A program made the position numbers and the translations under genes. This document shows positions 6,901 to 15,099 of a DNA stretch of 64,000 nt, piece by piece. This DNA comes from Euglena gracilis (lineage: Eukaryota; Euglenida; Euglenophyceae; Euglenales). Under the pieces are notes generated by a model. It was not told where the DNA came from. It made no database searches and saw only the letters and a program-made list of their open reading frames with translations. Numbering within the stretch: position 1 is the stretch's first letter; each line of letters starts with the position of its first letter. The stretch is from contig CP154956.1 of the NCBI GenBank assembly GCA_039621445.1, forward strand, positions 72,600,914-72,664,913, in the 5' to 3' direction.

Positions 6901-9060
6901 ATTGGGAGAAGGGCTAGGTGGCATCAGATTTTATCAAAATTTGATCTGTCGGTTGGGTATATTCCGGGGCGGGAGAATACCATAGCCGATTTGTTGTCAA
7001 GATGGGCTTACCCGGCCTCCCAAGCCTTGAAGGACATTTCAAGGCATGGGTCAGCCCTTGACACCGAGGAAATGAGGGAAATCATTCAAACAGAAAAAAT
7101 GGAGGAAGCCGAATGTATGTGGCTACGGTTGGTGGACCAACCAACCACAGCCAACACATACATTCGTGGAGTCACCACACGGGGTGGTGCTACCACGGGG
7201 TCCGGGGACGCGGGTGGACGGTGCACACGACCGGGGGATAGGAAGTCAGAACCACTTGGAGGAACAAAACCCCAGGGTTTGGGTTCAACCTCCACCCCCA
7301 AGGGAGAAAAAGGAAAACATGTTTCATTCTCAACTCGGGTTGACGAGTTTGGGAATGAGACAAGTCTTGTGGAGGAGGTCCAAGAGCCAAGGGGGGAGCA
7401 TTTTCCATTGACACCCACTTCTATACCAGCTTCGCCAACAACGCCAACCCCTGAACCTGCTGCCGCGGCTACCACTGAGGTACCTGGGGCAGACCGAGAA
7501 TCACCTGTGTTGTCTTCAGGTGGTTTGAGTGGTGAGGGGGGGGAAGCCACTTCTACAACCGATTCCTCACCCATCCCCCCTGGTTCTGTGTGGGATTTAT
7601 CGTGGAAGGAGGAATATTTAAAATGTCCCCGTTGGTCACCAATTTTTCAGGCTACCCAGGATTCAAAGGTGCCGTGGCCTGAAAATGTCAAGGTTTTTGG
7701 TGACAAAATGTTTTTCGAGGAGAGGCTTTGTGTGCCCAAATCTCTCCAAGAAAAACTCATTCGGGATCACCACTCATACCAAGGGCATGTGGGATTCCCA
7801 AGGCTGTGGGAATGCATGTCCCTTAGGTATGATTGGGCTGATTCCTCACTCGCTCGAGAGTTTGCTAAAGGAGTCATGGGCCTTTGTGGGACTTGCCAAG
7901 CGTGCCGAAGGCCGGCGAGTCTTAAGGGTTTAGTGGAATCTACACCCATACCCCCAGCCGTAATGTATTCGGTGGCCCTTGACATGTTTAGCATGCCTCT
8001 CGTGGAGTGGGAAGGGAATTCTTATGACTCCATGCTTGTGTGTGTGGATCGTCACTCCGGTTGGATAGTGGCGATCCCCCACCTAGCAAAAGGATTTACG
8101 GGAGCCAAGGCAGCCAAGCAAATGCTGTTGCATGCTTGGCGACATTTTGGTGTCCCTTCCATTATTACTTCCGATCTAGGCTCACACTTTGTCGCCGGTT
8201 GGTGGCAGACAATGTGTGCCTTGATGGGAATTAGGCAAGCTTACTCCCAGGCCTACCACCACCAGGCGAATGGTAGGGCGGAGAGGGCTGGCCAACAAAT
8301 AATGGAACGGCTTAAGAAAATTCAGGTTGAGGACAAGCTGAATTGGGTCGAAGCCCTCCCCCAAGCACTAGACCGTATTCATGATACGCCGGGGGAGAGT
8401 GGCCTCAGCCCATTTCAAATCTTGTTCGGTCGACACCGTTCATTGGGTGGTTTACCTTATGAACCGTTAAGGGATTGTGAAGATGCCAGATCATTTTTCT
8501 CTCGGCAAAGAGAAATTGATTTGGTGGTGGCTGGCAAAATGAATAATTTGCATGCCAAGCAATGTGCTCGGGCCAACCGTGGTTTAGACGGTTGGGAGCC
8601 ATTGGAGGTGGGGAATCTGGTGTGGTACCTGAGACCCCCCGATAGTGGCACAAAATTGGATTCCCGTTGGTTGGGCCCTTGCAAGGTTACCGCAAGGGAG
8701 GGAATTCATTCCTACCTAATTGAGGTCAAACCGGGCCATATCATGAAGGCCCATCGGAAGGCTTTGAAGGTGTATGTGGAGGACCCCACATCCGATAAGC
8801 CTATCCCCCTGTTTTTCCACCGGCGGACGGTACCTGAGGCGGAAGGTGCCCCAGATACCTGGTTAGTGGATAAAATCCTAAACCACAAGTTCGTTAAGGG
8901 AAAAATGTTTTTCTTAACGAAGTGGCAAGGGTTTGAGGAAGCGAATTGGGAACCGGTGGAACATTTTTTCCAGGAGTATAATAGTGACGTAATAGCGTAT
9001 TGCCTGGGAAAAGGGTTGCCGTTGGATGTCTCTAAGGATTTAAAGGCAACGGCAACCTGA
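3904..9060 (+). CDS. pol: Chromovirus-type Pol with N-terminal cytosine-5 DNA methyltransferase
   Basis: Intact 1718-codon ORF, open in frame back to 3790. Domains in order: DNA methyltransferase (residues about 54-256); retropepsin with active-site DTGA at 322-325; reverse transcriptase (about 560-800) with YIDD at 739-742; RNase H starting at RVDAS (Asp903) and continuing to about 1035; a low-complexity Pro/Thr/Gly linker (about 1085-1225); integrase zinc finger (His1290, His1295, Cys1331, Cys1334); integrase core with Asp1360, Asp1424 and Glu1460 (exact D-35-E spacing); an SH3-like stretch; and a C-terminal chromodomain (about 1651-1692). The order RT-RH-INT identifies Ty3/gypsy, and the chromodomain places it with chromoviruses. 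All catalytic residues checked are present, so the copy looks recently active. Gag-Pol is probably made by UAG readthrough. A methyltransferase ahead of the protease is exceptional. Confidence 0.95.
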   Translation: MADSGCGEKHSLDQPPRFLNRTRYSWREGKCSRVPILHSNLPQPNPPPSAQRPQALDLFAGTGSVGRRLAESGYEVLSIENAPWTDFHPHTDILTWDYRRYPVGFFEVIAASPPCNIYSTAYNPRPRDFSQADALVEKALEIINYFQPKLWWLENPRTGLLRNREVVKNLPYIDIDYCQFSDWGYKKPTRFWCCPAISQLRSVLCDGESCPNLVMGDNGQLRHRELLGGRKMKFTPRQKGRIPPLVIDYLLSAGDILGGQPKEISQNSQDFEEWEIPDRCCHLANTLKVNQVLPIENELQLLMLSQTYLPNGDTKQLKVLVDTGAQVNLVKRSIVPKHLVRSPRMPIRLVAANGQCVLGGDQCIKLELGFQRRGTGQGGTQALYLEGEFYLADIEVDAILSFPWLAEHGLGVFPHHKALVFDNPNLTFLYGWDTRNQKRKSHKGKKKHNSPKRIGVVVSDFGESPENAPTTESLENEKVWLDLQKMNLHLPLQGFDMQPKFLGKKELHTIAKHLTESPAEDKAVNAIIQARDSGEKEDPRVVAFRDKIFQDFEGEVLGTEVPPDPPVRGPYGYAQIPLKEGAVPTRQKPFVLHGERFEAHKKVTQEWWDRKFVERLPKGTVSEWLSVTFVVPKKGGEWRGVVDMRGPNSQTRRVSYPLPVIEDLLVKQGGNMMFSILDLRQAFHQQPLDPESRPITCCSTPLGLFQWRVNVMGLTNASQQFQQMMEDRLFPVGDVADHYIDDILVGTRVGPGEDLLAAHDKDLRRVLEVLRKDRFVADKRKCRLFVKEVEFCGHVLGGGVRKPSPGKLMAIEKWELPQTITGLRAFLGFTNYYSSYVKDYAHIVACLQDKLKVSRVDGKKGSKKRIPWEPSDIEAFEKIKSLLCSKLILQHVKPDKPFVLRVDASQYAVGATLEQLVWEDRAPTPEDVRAKRTVPVAFMSRKLTGSQRNWVPREQETYAIILALQKWESWIGLQPVLVLTDHKALESWAREVLDTPSGPIGRRARWHQILSKFDLSVGYIPGRENTIADLLSRWAYPASQALKDISRHGSALDTEEMREIIQTEKMEEAECMWLRLVDQPTTANTYIRGVTTRGGATTGSGDAGGRCTRPGDRKSEPLGGTKPQGLGSTSTPKGEKGKHVSFSTRVDEFGNETSLVEEVQEPRGEHFPLTPTSIPASPTTPTPEPAAAATTEVPGADRESPVLSSGGLSGEGGEATSTTDSSPIPPGSVWDLSWKEEYLKCPRWSPIFQATQDSKVPWPENVKVFGDKMFFEERLCVPKSLQEKLIRDHHSYQGHVGFPRLWECMSLRYDWADSSLAREFAKGVMGLCGTCQACRRPASLKGLVESTPIPPAVMYSVALDMFSMPLVEWEGNSYDSMLVCVDRHSGWIVAIPHLAKGFTGAKAAKQMLLHAWRHFGVPSIITSDLGSHFVAGWWQTMCALMGIRQAYSQAYHHQANGRAERAGQQIMERLKKIQVEDKLNWVEALPQALDRIHDTPGESGLSPFQILFGRHRSLGGLPYEPLRDCEDARSFFSRQREIDLVVAGKMNNLHAKQCARANRGLDGWEPLEVGNLVWYLRPPDSGTKLDSRWLGPCKVTAREGIHSYLIEVKPGHIMKAHRKALKVYVEDPTSDKPIPLFFHRRTVPEAEGAPDTWLVDKILNHKFVKGKMFFLTKWQGFEEANWEPVEHFFQEYNSDVIAYCLGKGLPLDVSKDLKATAT
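4063..4671 (+). other. Cytosine-5 DNA methyltransferase domain of Pol
   Basis: Residues about 54-256 of Pol. Motif I is LDLFAGTGSVGRRLAESGYE (SAM binding). Motif IV is AASPPCNIYST with the catalytic Cys115. Motif VI is WWLENPRTGLL, with ENP in place of the more common ENV. Motif VIII is the region YCQFSDWGYKKPTRFWC. The C-terminal motif is KGRIPPLVIDYLL. The spacing between motifs is short, and there is almost no room for a separate target-recognition domain. This resembles small stand-alone enzymes seen in some viruses and algal mobile elements more than DNMT1/3 hosts. The set of motifs looks complete enough for activity; target sequence and activity are unknown. Confidence 0.9.
8854..8979 (+). 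other. Chromodomain at Pol C-terminus
   Basis: Residues about 1651-1692 match the chromodomain pattern: WLVDKILNHKFVKGK, then FFLTKWQGF, then NWEPVEHF. The three positions that form the methyl-lysine cage in HP1-type chromodomains are aromatic here (Trp1653, Trp1674, Phe1677). In chromoviruses this domain steers integration toward marked heterochromatin. Coupled to the methyltransferase it suggests an element that both reads and writes silencing marks; that link is inference. Confidence 0.85.
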
Positions 9061-9080
9061 GAAAAGGGGGAAAGGAGAGG
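9061..9080 (+). other. 3' polypurine tract
   Basis: Directly after the Pol stop codon there are twenty bases of pure A/G (GAAAAGGGGGAAAGGAGAGG), followed by TG. This is the expected position and composition of the plus-strand primer next to a 3' LTR, so the LTR would begin with TGAAAAGGG at 9081. Confidence 0.75.
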
Positions 9081-10366
9081 TGAAAAGGGCCTGGGGTGGT
9101 TGCCTGGGGAGGGGGAGGTCCCACTCTATGCCCCTTCACAGATGCAGGTGGACACCATCACAGGGCTGAGGCCCTGGGAAAATGACGGGAGTTTCCTCGT
9201 CATTGATTTCATTTTTTATTTCTCCCCTGAAGTTTTCATTCACCACTACACCCAGATTTGGGTGAGGCTGGTGTGGGCAATCGAGGACATTTCATTGCCC
9301 CTGTTGATTTTTTGCCATTTTCCATTGAACTCCCGTGAAAGGATTTCGAAGGGGAATGAAGGATTCTCGTGGCTAGGGGGAAACTAGCCGGGAATTTTAT
9401 TTTTTTGCACGGGTGGGTGATTTCCAATCAAAGGATCCCACCCTGGAACGGGAAGGGATATAGCCAACAACAACAAAAGCAAAACGTTGAATGAGTGCAT
9501 GATTGCCACCCGTTTTGTTTATGTTGTTGTGGGTGGATTCCGGTTTGGAAGTCTCACCAAAAATTCTTAAAGAGGACAAACCACCGGAAGCACAACCGAG
9601 GGTTTGTTCTCTTGTCAACCTTCTCCAAGTATTGGAGGGGGGGGTAATTGGCAATGTGGATTTGAGATTGCCCTGTCGGTTTGGCTGGGCTAAGCCACAT
9701 TGCCAAATTTTCATTTGGGGGAAGGACAACCCCCCCCCATAACCCATAACCCCATAACGGTGTGCATGGTTTGCCACCACACTAAGGGGAGGCAAACCGG
9801 CACCCAAGGAAGACGCCGAAGCCCAACACCCCGAACTTCGACGAGGCGTTTGGCTCTGGCAACCATCACTATCCGTTTCGTTCACCTACTCAGGACGGAT
9901 TATCAATTTGAAGTCTGGGACTCTGAATTGGATGAACTGAAGACGGCGTTCAAACTATTTCAAGGAGTTGCTTTCTGGTATCGGTGTACGAGGAGCACGT
10001 GGAGTGAGCACGTGGAGATGGAAATTTTGCCGTTCTACCCATGCCGCTAGCCATCCTGTCCTCGACACCACACACTTTTTGTTTGCACCCCTGTCCTGAA
10101 AGAGGAATCTGTGAATTTGTTTCAATTGGGGGGGGGCAACCCAGATTCAAGGCGGTGGGCTTTGAATGGGTGGTTCCACCCCCCCTTTCCCTTCCCACGG
10201 GTCGGTGGTACTCGTGGGGGGGGGTCCCTTTCTCCAATCGGTTTGATTGGCTATTTTTATCGTACCCCCACCTTTGGGCAAGTGAGGCCCGAAACCCCGG
10301 TCGGCTTGATCGGGGGGGGGCTATGTTATTATTTCCCAAAAAATGAAGTGATTTGCCTTTTCCAAC

Positions 10367-10770
10367 CTCCCGGGGGGGGGGCAAGGCAAGCCCTCCCATT
10401 GCCCGGGGGGGGGCGGTTTGACCAAAGCTTTCCCCTTGGGGGGGGGCAAGTCAAGCCCACCTCCCCGCCAAGGGGGGGGGGCATGGCAAGCCCTCCCTTT
10501 GCCTGGGGGGGGGGGCGGTTGCCCAAGGCTTTCCCCTCGGGGGGGGGGGGCAAGTCAAGCCCACCTCTCGCCGGGGGGGGGGCAATCATTTCCCCAAGTC
10601 TTTCCCCTCGGGGGGGGGGGCAAGTCAAGCCCTCCTCTCACCGGGGGGGGGGGCAATCATTTCCCCAAGTCTTTCCCCTCGGGGGGGGGGGAGGGCAAGT
10701 CAAGCCCACCTCTCACCGGGGGGGGGGGCAAGCTTTTCCCCAAGGCCTTCCCCTCGGGGGGGGGGGGCTG
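10367..10770 (+). repeat. G-run minisatellite in LTR
   Basis: Tandem units of about 50-60 bp, each with two G runs of 8-12 bases, separated by conserved words such as CAAGTCAAGCCC, TTTCCCCTC and CAATCATTTCCCCAAG. At least seven units are visible. On the RNA this would give many adjacent G-quadruplex-capable runs. It encodes only artefactual Gly/Pro-rich ORFs. Confidence 0.85.
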
Positions 10771-10945
10771 ATTTTCATCTATCACCGAAAGGATTTTTGG
10801 TGATAATGAACCCTCCATTCCCTTCACGGTTGGGAATACCGTGGGGGGGGGGCTGATTTTTATCCATTCAAGAAAGGATTTTTTTTGAGTGGTGTTGGAC
10901 CCCCATTTCCTTTCACGGTGGTGAGAACCGTGGGGGGGGGGGGGC
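10767..10945 (+). repeat. Two tandem repeats of about 90 bp in LTR
   Basis: Both units begin GGGGGGGCTGATTTT, pass through GAAAGGATTTTT, then TTCACGGT...ACCGTGGGGGG. The ACGGT/ACCGT pair forms a short hairpin just before the G run. They flank the right side of the G-run array and may be part of a U3 control region; the function is unknown. Confidence 0.7.
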
Positions 10946-11400
10946 TCGGTGTGGTGGAACGGGATCTATGGGTTATAGATTCCTCCTCACCGTCACGCCA
11001 CCACCCATGCACGTTGCCGAACAATGTTATCGCAATTGCGTTGCAAAAATTCAAAGTGTCTTTCATTCCCACCCCAAGGAAAGCGAGAAGGAGGGGGGGT
11101 GAAACCCCCGACTTTCGTCGCAAGGGGGGGAGTGACGACCTTTTGAGGTCGACCGCCGGGCGGCGGAGTTTTTCCCTTTTAGAAGGCCTTTTGAGGGCGG
11201 TTTTGCTCTAATTTTAAGGCTTTCTAAACATTTCCATTAAAATTCCCTCTCCTAGGGCGCCCGTGGTTTGGTTGTGCAAGGAGAGAGAGATTGAGTGATG
11301 CTAGGTATTCCCAAAGGGTGATTTTGGGTTTATTTAGCACAATTTTAAGCTTTTTACGCATTTTTCCTTTGGTTTTAAGGGAAAATGTTGGATTTGGTGA

Positions 11401-11418
11401 AAGCGCTTGCAAGCGCTT
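11401..11418. repeat. Perfect 18-bp palindrome
   Basis: AAGCGCTTGCAAGCGCTT is a perfect palindrome in LTR or leader sequence. The core AGCGC recurs in the hairpin at 11552-11650. Confidence 0.9.
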
Positions 11419-11551
11419 GGAACAGAATTTTAAGAGAGTGGCGCCTGAGTTCCTGGAGTTTTGGCAGGGGTTTGCAAAGCTCAATAATGTTGGAATTCAG
11501 CATAATTTATCAAAATCAAGGGGGGAAATCTTGATTTTGACCTGGGTTGGT

Positions 11552-11650
11552 TGATTTTGATGCAATGGGCAAGGATTTGGGATTTGAGAGCGCTTAGGAA
11601 TCAGCGCACTCAATCCTAAATTTAACTGCCCATCAAGGGCATCAAAATCA
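11552..11650 (+). repeat. Long imperfect hairpin in the gag leader
   Basis: The outer arms TGATTTTGATGC and GCATCAAAATCA pair perfectly. Inside them ATGGGCA pairs with TGCCCAT, then GGGATTTGAGAGCGC pairs with GCGCACTCAATCC with small bulges, around a loop of about ten bases. It lies about 110 bp upstream of the gag start at 11762, in the position of a retroelement leader RNA, where packaging or dimerisation structures are usual. Confidence 0.7.
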
Positions 11651-11761
11651 TTTTCTTTTCACAGGGTTTTCCTCTTCACTTGTTTCACCATTGCATTTGT
11701 TGTGTCAATTACAACCAATTACATTCAATCATTGAACTTGGATTTACAATTGGAATTGCAA

Positions 11762-12820
11762 ATGGAAGGACAACAAATCAATCAAGAAAGCTCAATTGAA
11801 GAAGGTGAGGTTTGTCTTCCCCCCACCTCATCTGTGGGAAAAGGGGCAGGGGGGTGGGACTCCTCAACTCAGGCAACCACAGGCCATTTTTCACCCCAAA
11901 ACCCCCTTTTTGGCCCAGAAACTGTGAGAAATGACACCCAGGGGGGGGTGTTGGCTCTCACTGGTTCAGCTGAGCAGGGAGGGGTTGAAACCCCAAAGGC
12001 ACCCCCCTTGGAGATCCCAGTGACACCCCCCTCAGGGGTCGGGGAGGGTCCACTGGGAGGTTCCTCCTTGGAAATGATGGCCCAGTTTCGGCCACAGGGG
12101 GGGCCTGAATGGGAAAAAATTTCCGACGCAAGTCGGCTCGAGGAGCCAAAAAACGATCCTACGCCGGAAACTGGCCCAGGGCGGGGGTTTCCGCTTCACC
12201 CCAGTGCTGCCGGGGGACATGGCGGCACGGGTGTGAAACACCTGCCGAGGAAACAAAGCCAGGAACAACGCTGGGAGTCCTGGCCACTGAACCCACTGAA
12301 CCCAGGGAAAACGGCTGAGGCAGAACTGGGTTTTGCAAAACGGTCACCGGTGAAACACTGGGAATCTGGCCCCCCCACAGCGGCATCACAAGCCACTGGG
12401 GGAGCACCACTGGGCACTGGGGAAAAAGCAACAGACGTTTCAGCAGACAGGACCCTGTCCTTCTGGGGGCCAGAACCCGAAAACCCACTGGGAAAGACTG
12501 CAGTCACAGAAGCTGGGCCCGGGGATACCAGATCCACGGGTGTGTGCGCCATTGCCTGCTGCAAGGGGCCCGCTGCTGGGGCCAGCAGAGAGCCCCTGGG
12601 GGGCCACAGGCCCCTTGCCTCCCAGCAGGCTGGGATGGGCTGTCGGCTGTTGCTGGGGTCCAGGAGGCATATTGCCCCCCGCGGCACCCGAGCCATTCAC
12701 ACTCTGGCCACCCGGCTTTGGCTGTGTCTGGGCGTTTGTGGTTGCCGGGGGCGATCTGGCTTTGGGGCCTTGGTGGTCTTCGCTCTCCGGCCCCGCTCGG
12801 TGGCCCGGTGGCCCTTGTAG
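11762..12820 (+). CDS. Gag of a second, truncated element of the same family
   Basis: The first ATG of the open frame is at 11762 (MEGQQINQESSIEEGEV...); the frame is also open upstream to 11702. The product is Gly/Pro/Thr/Glu-rich and low in complexity. Bases 12166-12240 are identical to the left edge of the window, so this is the N-terminal part missing from the first element. Real coding probably ends near 12540. Beyond that the reading is the antisense of a minus-strand gag (Gln/Pro-rich), so the last 90 or so codons are a shadow. No capsid, CCHC or pol follows; the copy is truncated or recombined. Confidence 0.65.
   Translation: MEGQQINQESSIEEGEVCLPPTSSVGKGAGGWDSSTQATTGHFSPQNPLFGPETVRNDTQGGVLALTGSAEQGGVETPKAPPLEIPVTPPSGVGEGPLGGSSLEMMAQFRPQGGPEWEKISDASRLEEPKNDPTPETGPGRGFPLHPSAAGGHGGTGVKHLPRKQSQEQRWESWPLNPLNPGKTAEAELGFAKRSPVKHWESGPPTAASQATGGAPLGTGEKATDVSADRTLSFWGPEPENPLGKTAVTEAGPGDTRSTGVCAIACCKGPAAGASREPLGGHRPLASQQAGMGCRLLLGSRRHIAPRGTRAIHTLATRLWLCLGVCGCRGRSGFGALVVFALRPRSVARWPL
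12166..12240. repeat. 75-bp direct repeat, copy 2
   Basis: Identical to bases 1-75, inside the second gag. Divergence begins exactly after base 12240. Confidence 0.95.
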
Positions 12821-14473
12821 CTCCTGGACGGGGGGGGGGGCAAAATTTTTCAAAATTTTTGATTTTTTTTTACAAAATGGAAAGCCGATTTCTTATTTCG
12901 ACGTTTTCTTTTGGCGCCCCCCTTATCGTTGAGTCCACTTCCATCAGCAGGGCTTTTTGGGCCTGGATCACCTGCCCGTGGGTGATGACCTCGGCCCACA
13001 GCTCTTGCAGGCTGTGGCCCTGCCCCTCAGCCCTGGTCCTTAGCTCTCTTATCTCCTCCCTTGCGACCCCTTGTTGTTCAGTGATGTCTGAGGCCTGGCC
13101 GTCCATTTCTGTTTGAAAATTTTGCAGGGCCTGTGCAATCCCTGCATTTTTTTCTCGCATTCCCCCAGTTCACCTGACAGCTGGTTTAATTCTTGGTCCA
13201 GGGGCTGGGCCTGGGCCTGCTGCCGCCCGCTGGCCAGCTCCTGGCTCCTCATCACCTCCTCCGTTGTCCGGACGGAGGTGATGAGCAGCTCCTAAAAATG
13301 TTTCACCAGCGCAGCAATCGCCTCGTTGAACCCCTGCCCTTCTGCTGGCTGGTGACCCTGGCTGACGATGGCCTCGAGCCCCTGGACCCTCTGGGGTAGT
13401 TGGGCCACAGTCCCAAGGCCTTCGCCCAGCTGGGTGGTCACCAGTTCGCTCAGGGCTGTCATCCTCCCCGCAAAATTTTGCATTTGTTTCTCTTGCATTT
13501 CTGAAAGTTTTCAGCGAGCTGGGACGCTAGCCCGGCCTTGGTTCTTTCCATTTGCTCCTCCACTCCTTGAAAGTTTTCCGTGACCCGCTGAAACTGCAAG
13601 GACACCAACTGCTCCAGGCGGCTAACTGAAGCAGCTGTGGTGGCCCCCGCTTCAGCGAGCCGACTTTGCAGGTCGCCAACCCAACCATCCACCCTCTGGA
13701 TCTCCTGCCTCAGAACCACTGAGGCAGCGGCCTGTGCCTCCGCCTCCTCCCACAACCTCTGCGGGGGGTGCCGGGGGTGCCTCCCCTTCGGGGTCTGTTC
13801 TGGCACCAACCCCCCCCCCCTGGGCCGTCTGGTCCTCGTCCTCCGCCGCTTCCCCTGCTGGGGGCAGCTACTGCAGCTGCCACTGGGTGGTTCCCTCTGG
13901 GGCATGTCCCTGAGGCCCATCATGCCCGGGACCAGCATGCACCAGCGAGCAATGGGCGGGTCCGGCTGGGAAAAGCCCAGACCCGACATGGCTCACCGGC
14001 GCATGGGCCGGCCCGAACTACCCAGGGTTTTGCCAGGGCCCCGCCTGCAGTAGAAGGGGCTGGACATGGCTTGCAAATTCTTCTTTGTCTTCTTCTTCTG
14101 CTGGTTCTTCCTCTTCTTCTTTGATCTTTCCCCGCATGTCAAATTTCCACATGACCTGCCTGGTGATTTCATTCACAAAACCCGGCATGACCAGGCTGGG
14201 CATGCCTGAGAGAAGTCCCAGGCTGCTGGGCAATGCCATGCCGGACCCAGATGGTGCTGGTTGTTGGGGGTCCGGCTGGGCATGCCCAGCAATGTCCAGG
14301 AGCTGCTGGCCTTGACTGCTGGGGCTGTGGCTGTCGTCTTCGTCATCCTCCTGGTAGTCTGGGATCCCCAGGCTCAAATAGTGTGAGCCCAGAGGGCTCA
14401 AACCCTCCTCTGCGACCATGTAGGGGTTGCCCCTCCTGAGGTCCCTGTGAAGGGACCACTGGCGGCGCAACAT
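12440..14473 (-). pseudogene. Decayed minus-strand Gag of a related element
   Basis: Read from 14473 leftwards, successive frames give: an acidic N-terminal part with a Glu-rich stretch near 14070-14130; a basic Arg-rich patch (13.8-13.9 kb); long Gln/Glu/Leu-rich coiled-coil segments (13989-13459, 13498-13292, 13255-13049, 13160-12870); and finally a Gln-Pro-Gly-rich tail (12853 to about 12540). The order coiled coil then Q/P-rich linker mirrors the Gag at 2-2234, though the sequences are different. At least four frame changes make it non-functional. It abuts the plus-strand gag head-on near 12540. Confidence 0.6.
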
Positions 14474-15099
14474 GCGTAAGATCTTTTTAATTTGAGACCA
14501 TCGGGCCCACCTGGTGGGGGTTTCCCCCTTGGTGAAAAAGTGGGGTAGGGGTTGGTGTTGGTGAAGATGACGATGTGGAAAATGGGGATATGACGTACTT
14601 TAGAGGTCCAATCAATTGAACTTGAATGAATCAATCATAATCAATGACTTGAACTTGTTTGCTTGAACTTGTTTGATTGGATTGGCAAGTGCAAAAACAC
14701 AGTTGAATGCCAGACAAAGAACAGAGCCCTGTGCACAGAAAATGTACAACTGGGGGGGGGCTACATATTGGGGGGCTACTTGATATACTTTGCGCAATTC
14801 TTAATGAATTGCGCCATCCCAAGCGGCCACCAAGGCGGTGCGCATATGCTTGTGCAAAGCCCGGAGGGGCTTGCGCATCCACTTGGGGGTTGCCTGTTGG
14901 CCCCCGCAACCTACCCCCTCCTTTACGTTCCCTAGGCTTGGTCAAAATGGACTGTGGGCCCCCTTGGGGGTCAGTGGGGCGTCAAAAGGCCCTTGGGGGC
15001 TTTGGAGCCCCCTCGTGGCCCTTCGTGGCTTCTTTGGACCCCCTTGGGACCCTCCTTTGGGGCAGGTACCCTCGAACCGCGCACGCTGAGAAGAAACCG
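14474..15099. other. Retroelement-derived spacer, no gene seen
   Basis: Contains a stretch with repeated TTGAACTTG/CAATCAATTG words (14.6-14.7 kb), a T-rich leader-like segment on the minus strand ahead of the decayed gag, and repeated CCCTTGGGG/TTGGGGGTC words near 14.88-15.07 kb. No ORF here has recognisable content. Confidence 0.5.

Larger units (their letters stand above)
9081..11500 (+). mobile_element. Presumed 3' LTR (right boundary uncertain)
   Basis: Starts with TG immediately after the polypurine tract and holds no recognisable coding sequence. It includes a G-run tandem array (10367-10770) and two diverged repeats of about 90 bp (10767-10945). Its right end is not defined: I could not identify a convincing primer-binding site, and the 5' LTR needed for comparison lies outside the window. 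The limit near 11.5 kb is placed before the hairpin that precedes the next gag. Since a second gag of the same family begins at 11762, this LTR may be shared by two head-to-tail elements. Confidence 0.5.

Noticed and set aside
7086-7574. 162-codon minus-strand ORF
   Set aside because: Shadow of the low-complexity linker between RNase H and integrase in Pol.
10111-10803. Gly/Pro-rich ORFs of over 200 codons
   Set aside because: Produced by the G-run minisatellite; the frame is kept by repeat length and there is no protein-like composition.
11439-11458. TGGCGCCTGAGTTCCTGGAG as a tRNA primer-binding site
   Set aside because: The first seven bases look right, but the remainder does not fit a tRNA T-arm and no CA precedes it as an LTR end.
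12540-13116. Plus-strand ORFs of 130-190 codons
   Set aside because: Antisense of the Gln/Pro-rich and coiled-coil minus-strand gag, which has the more natural composition.
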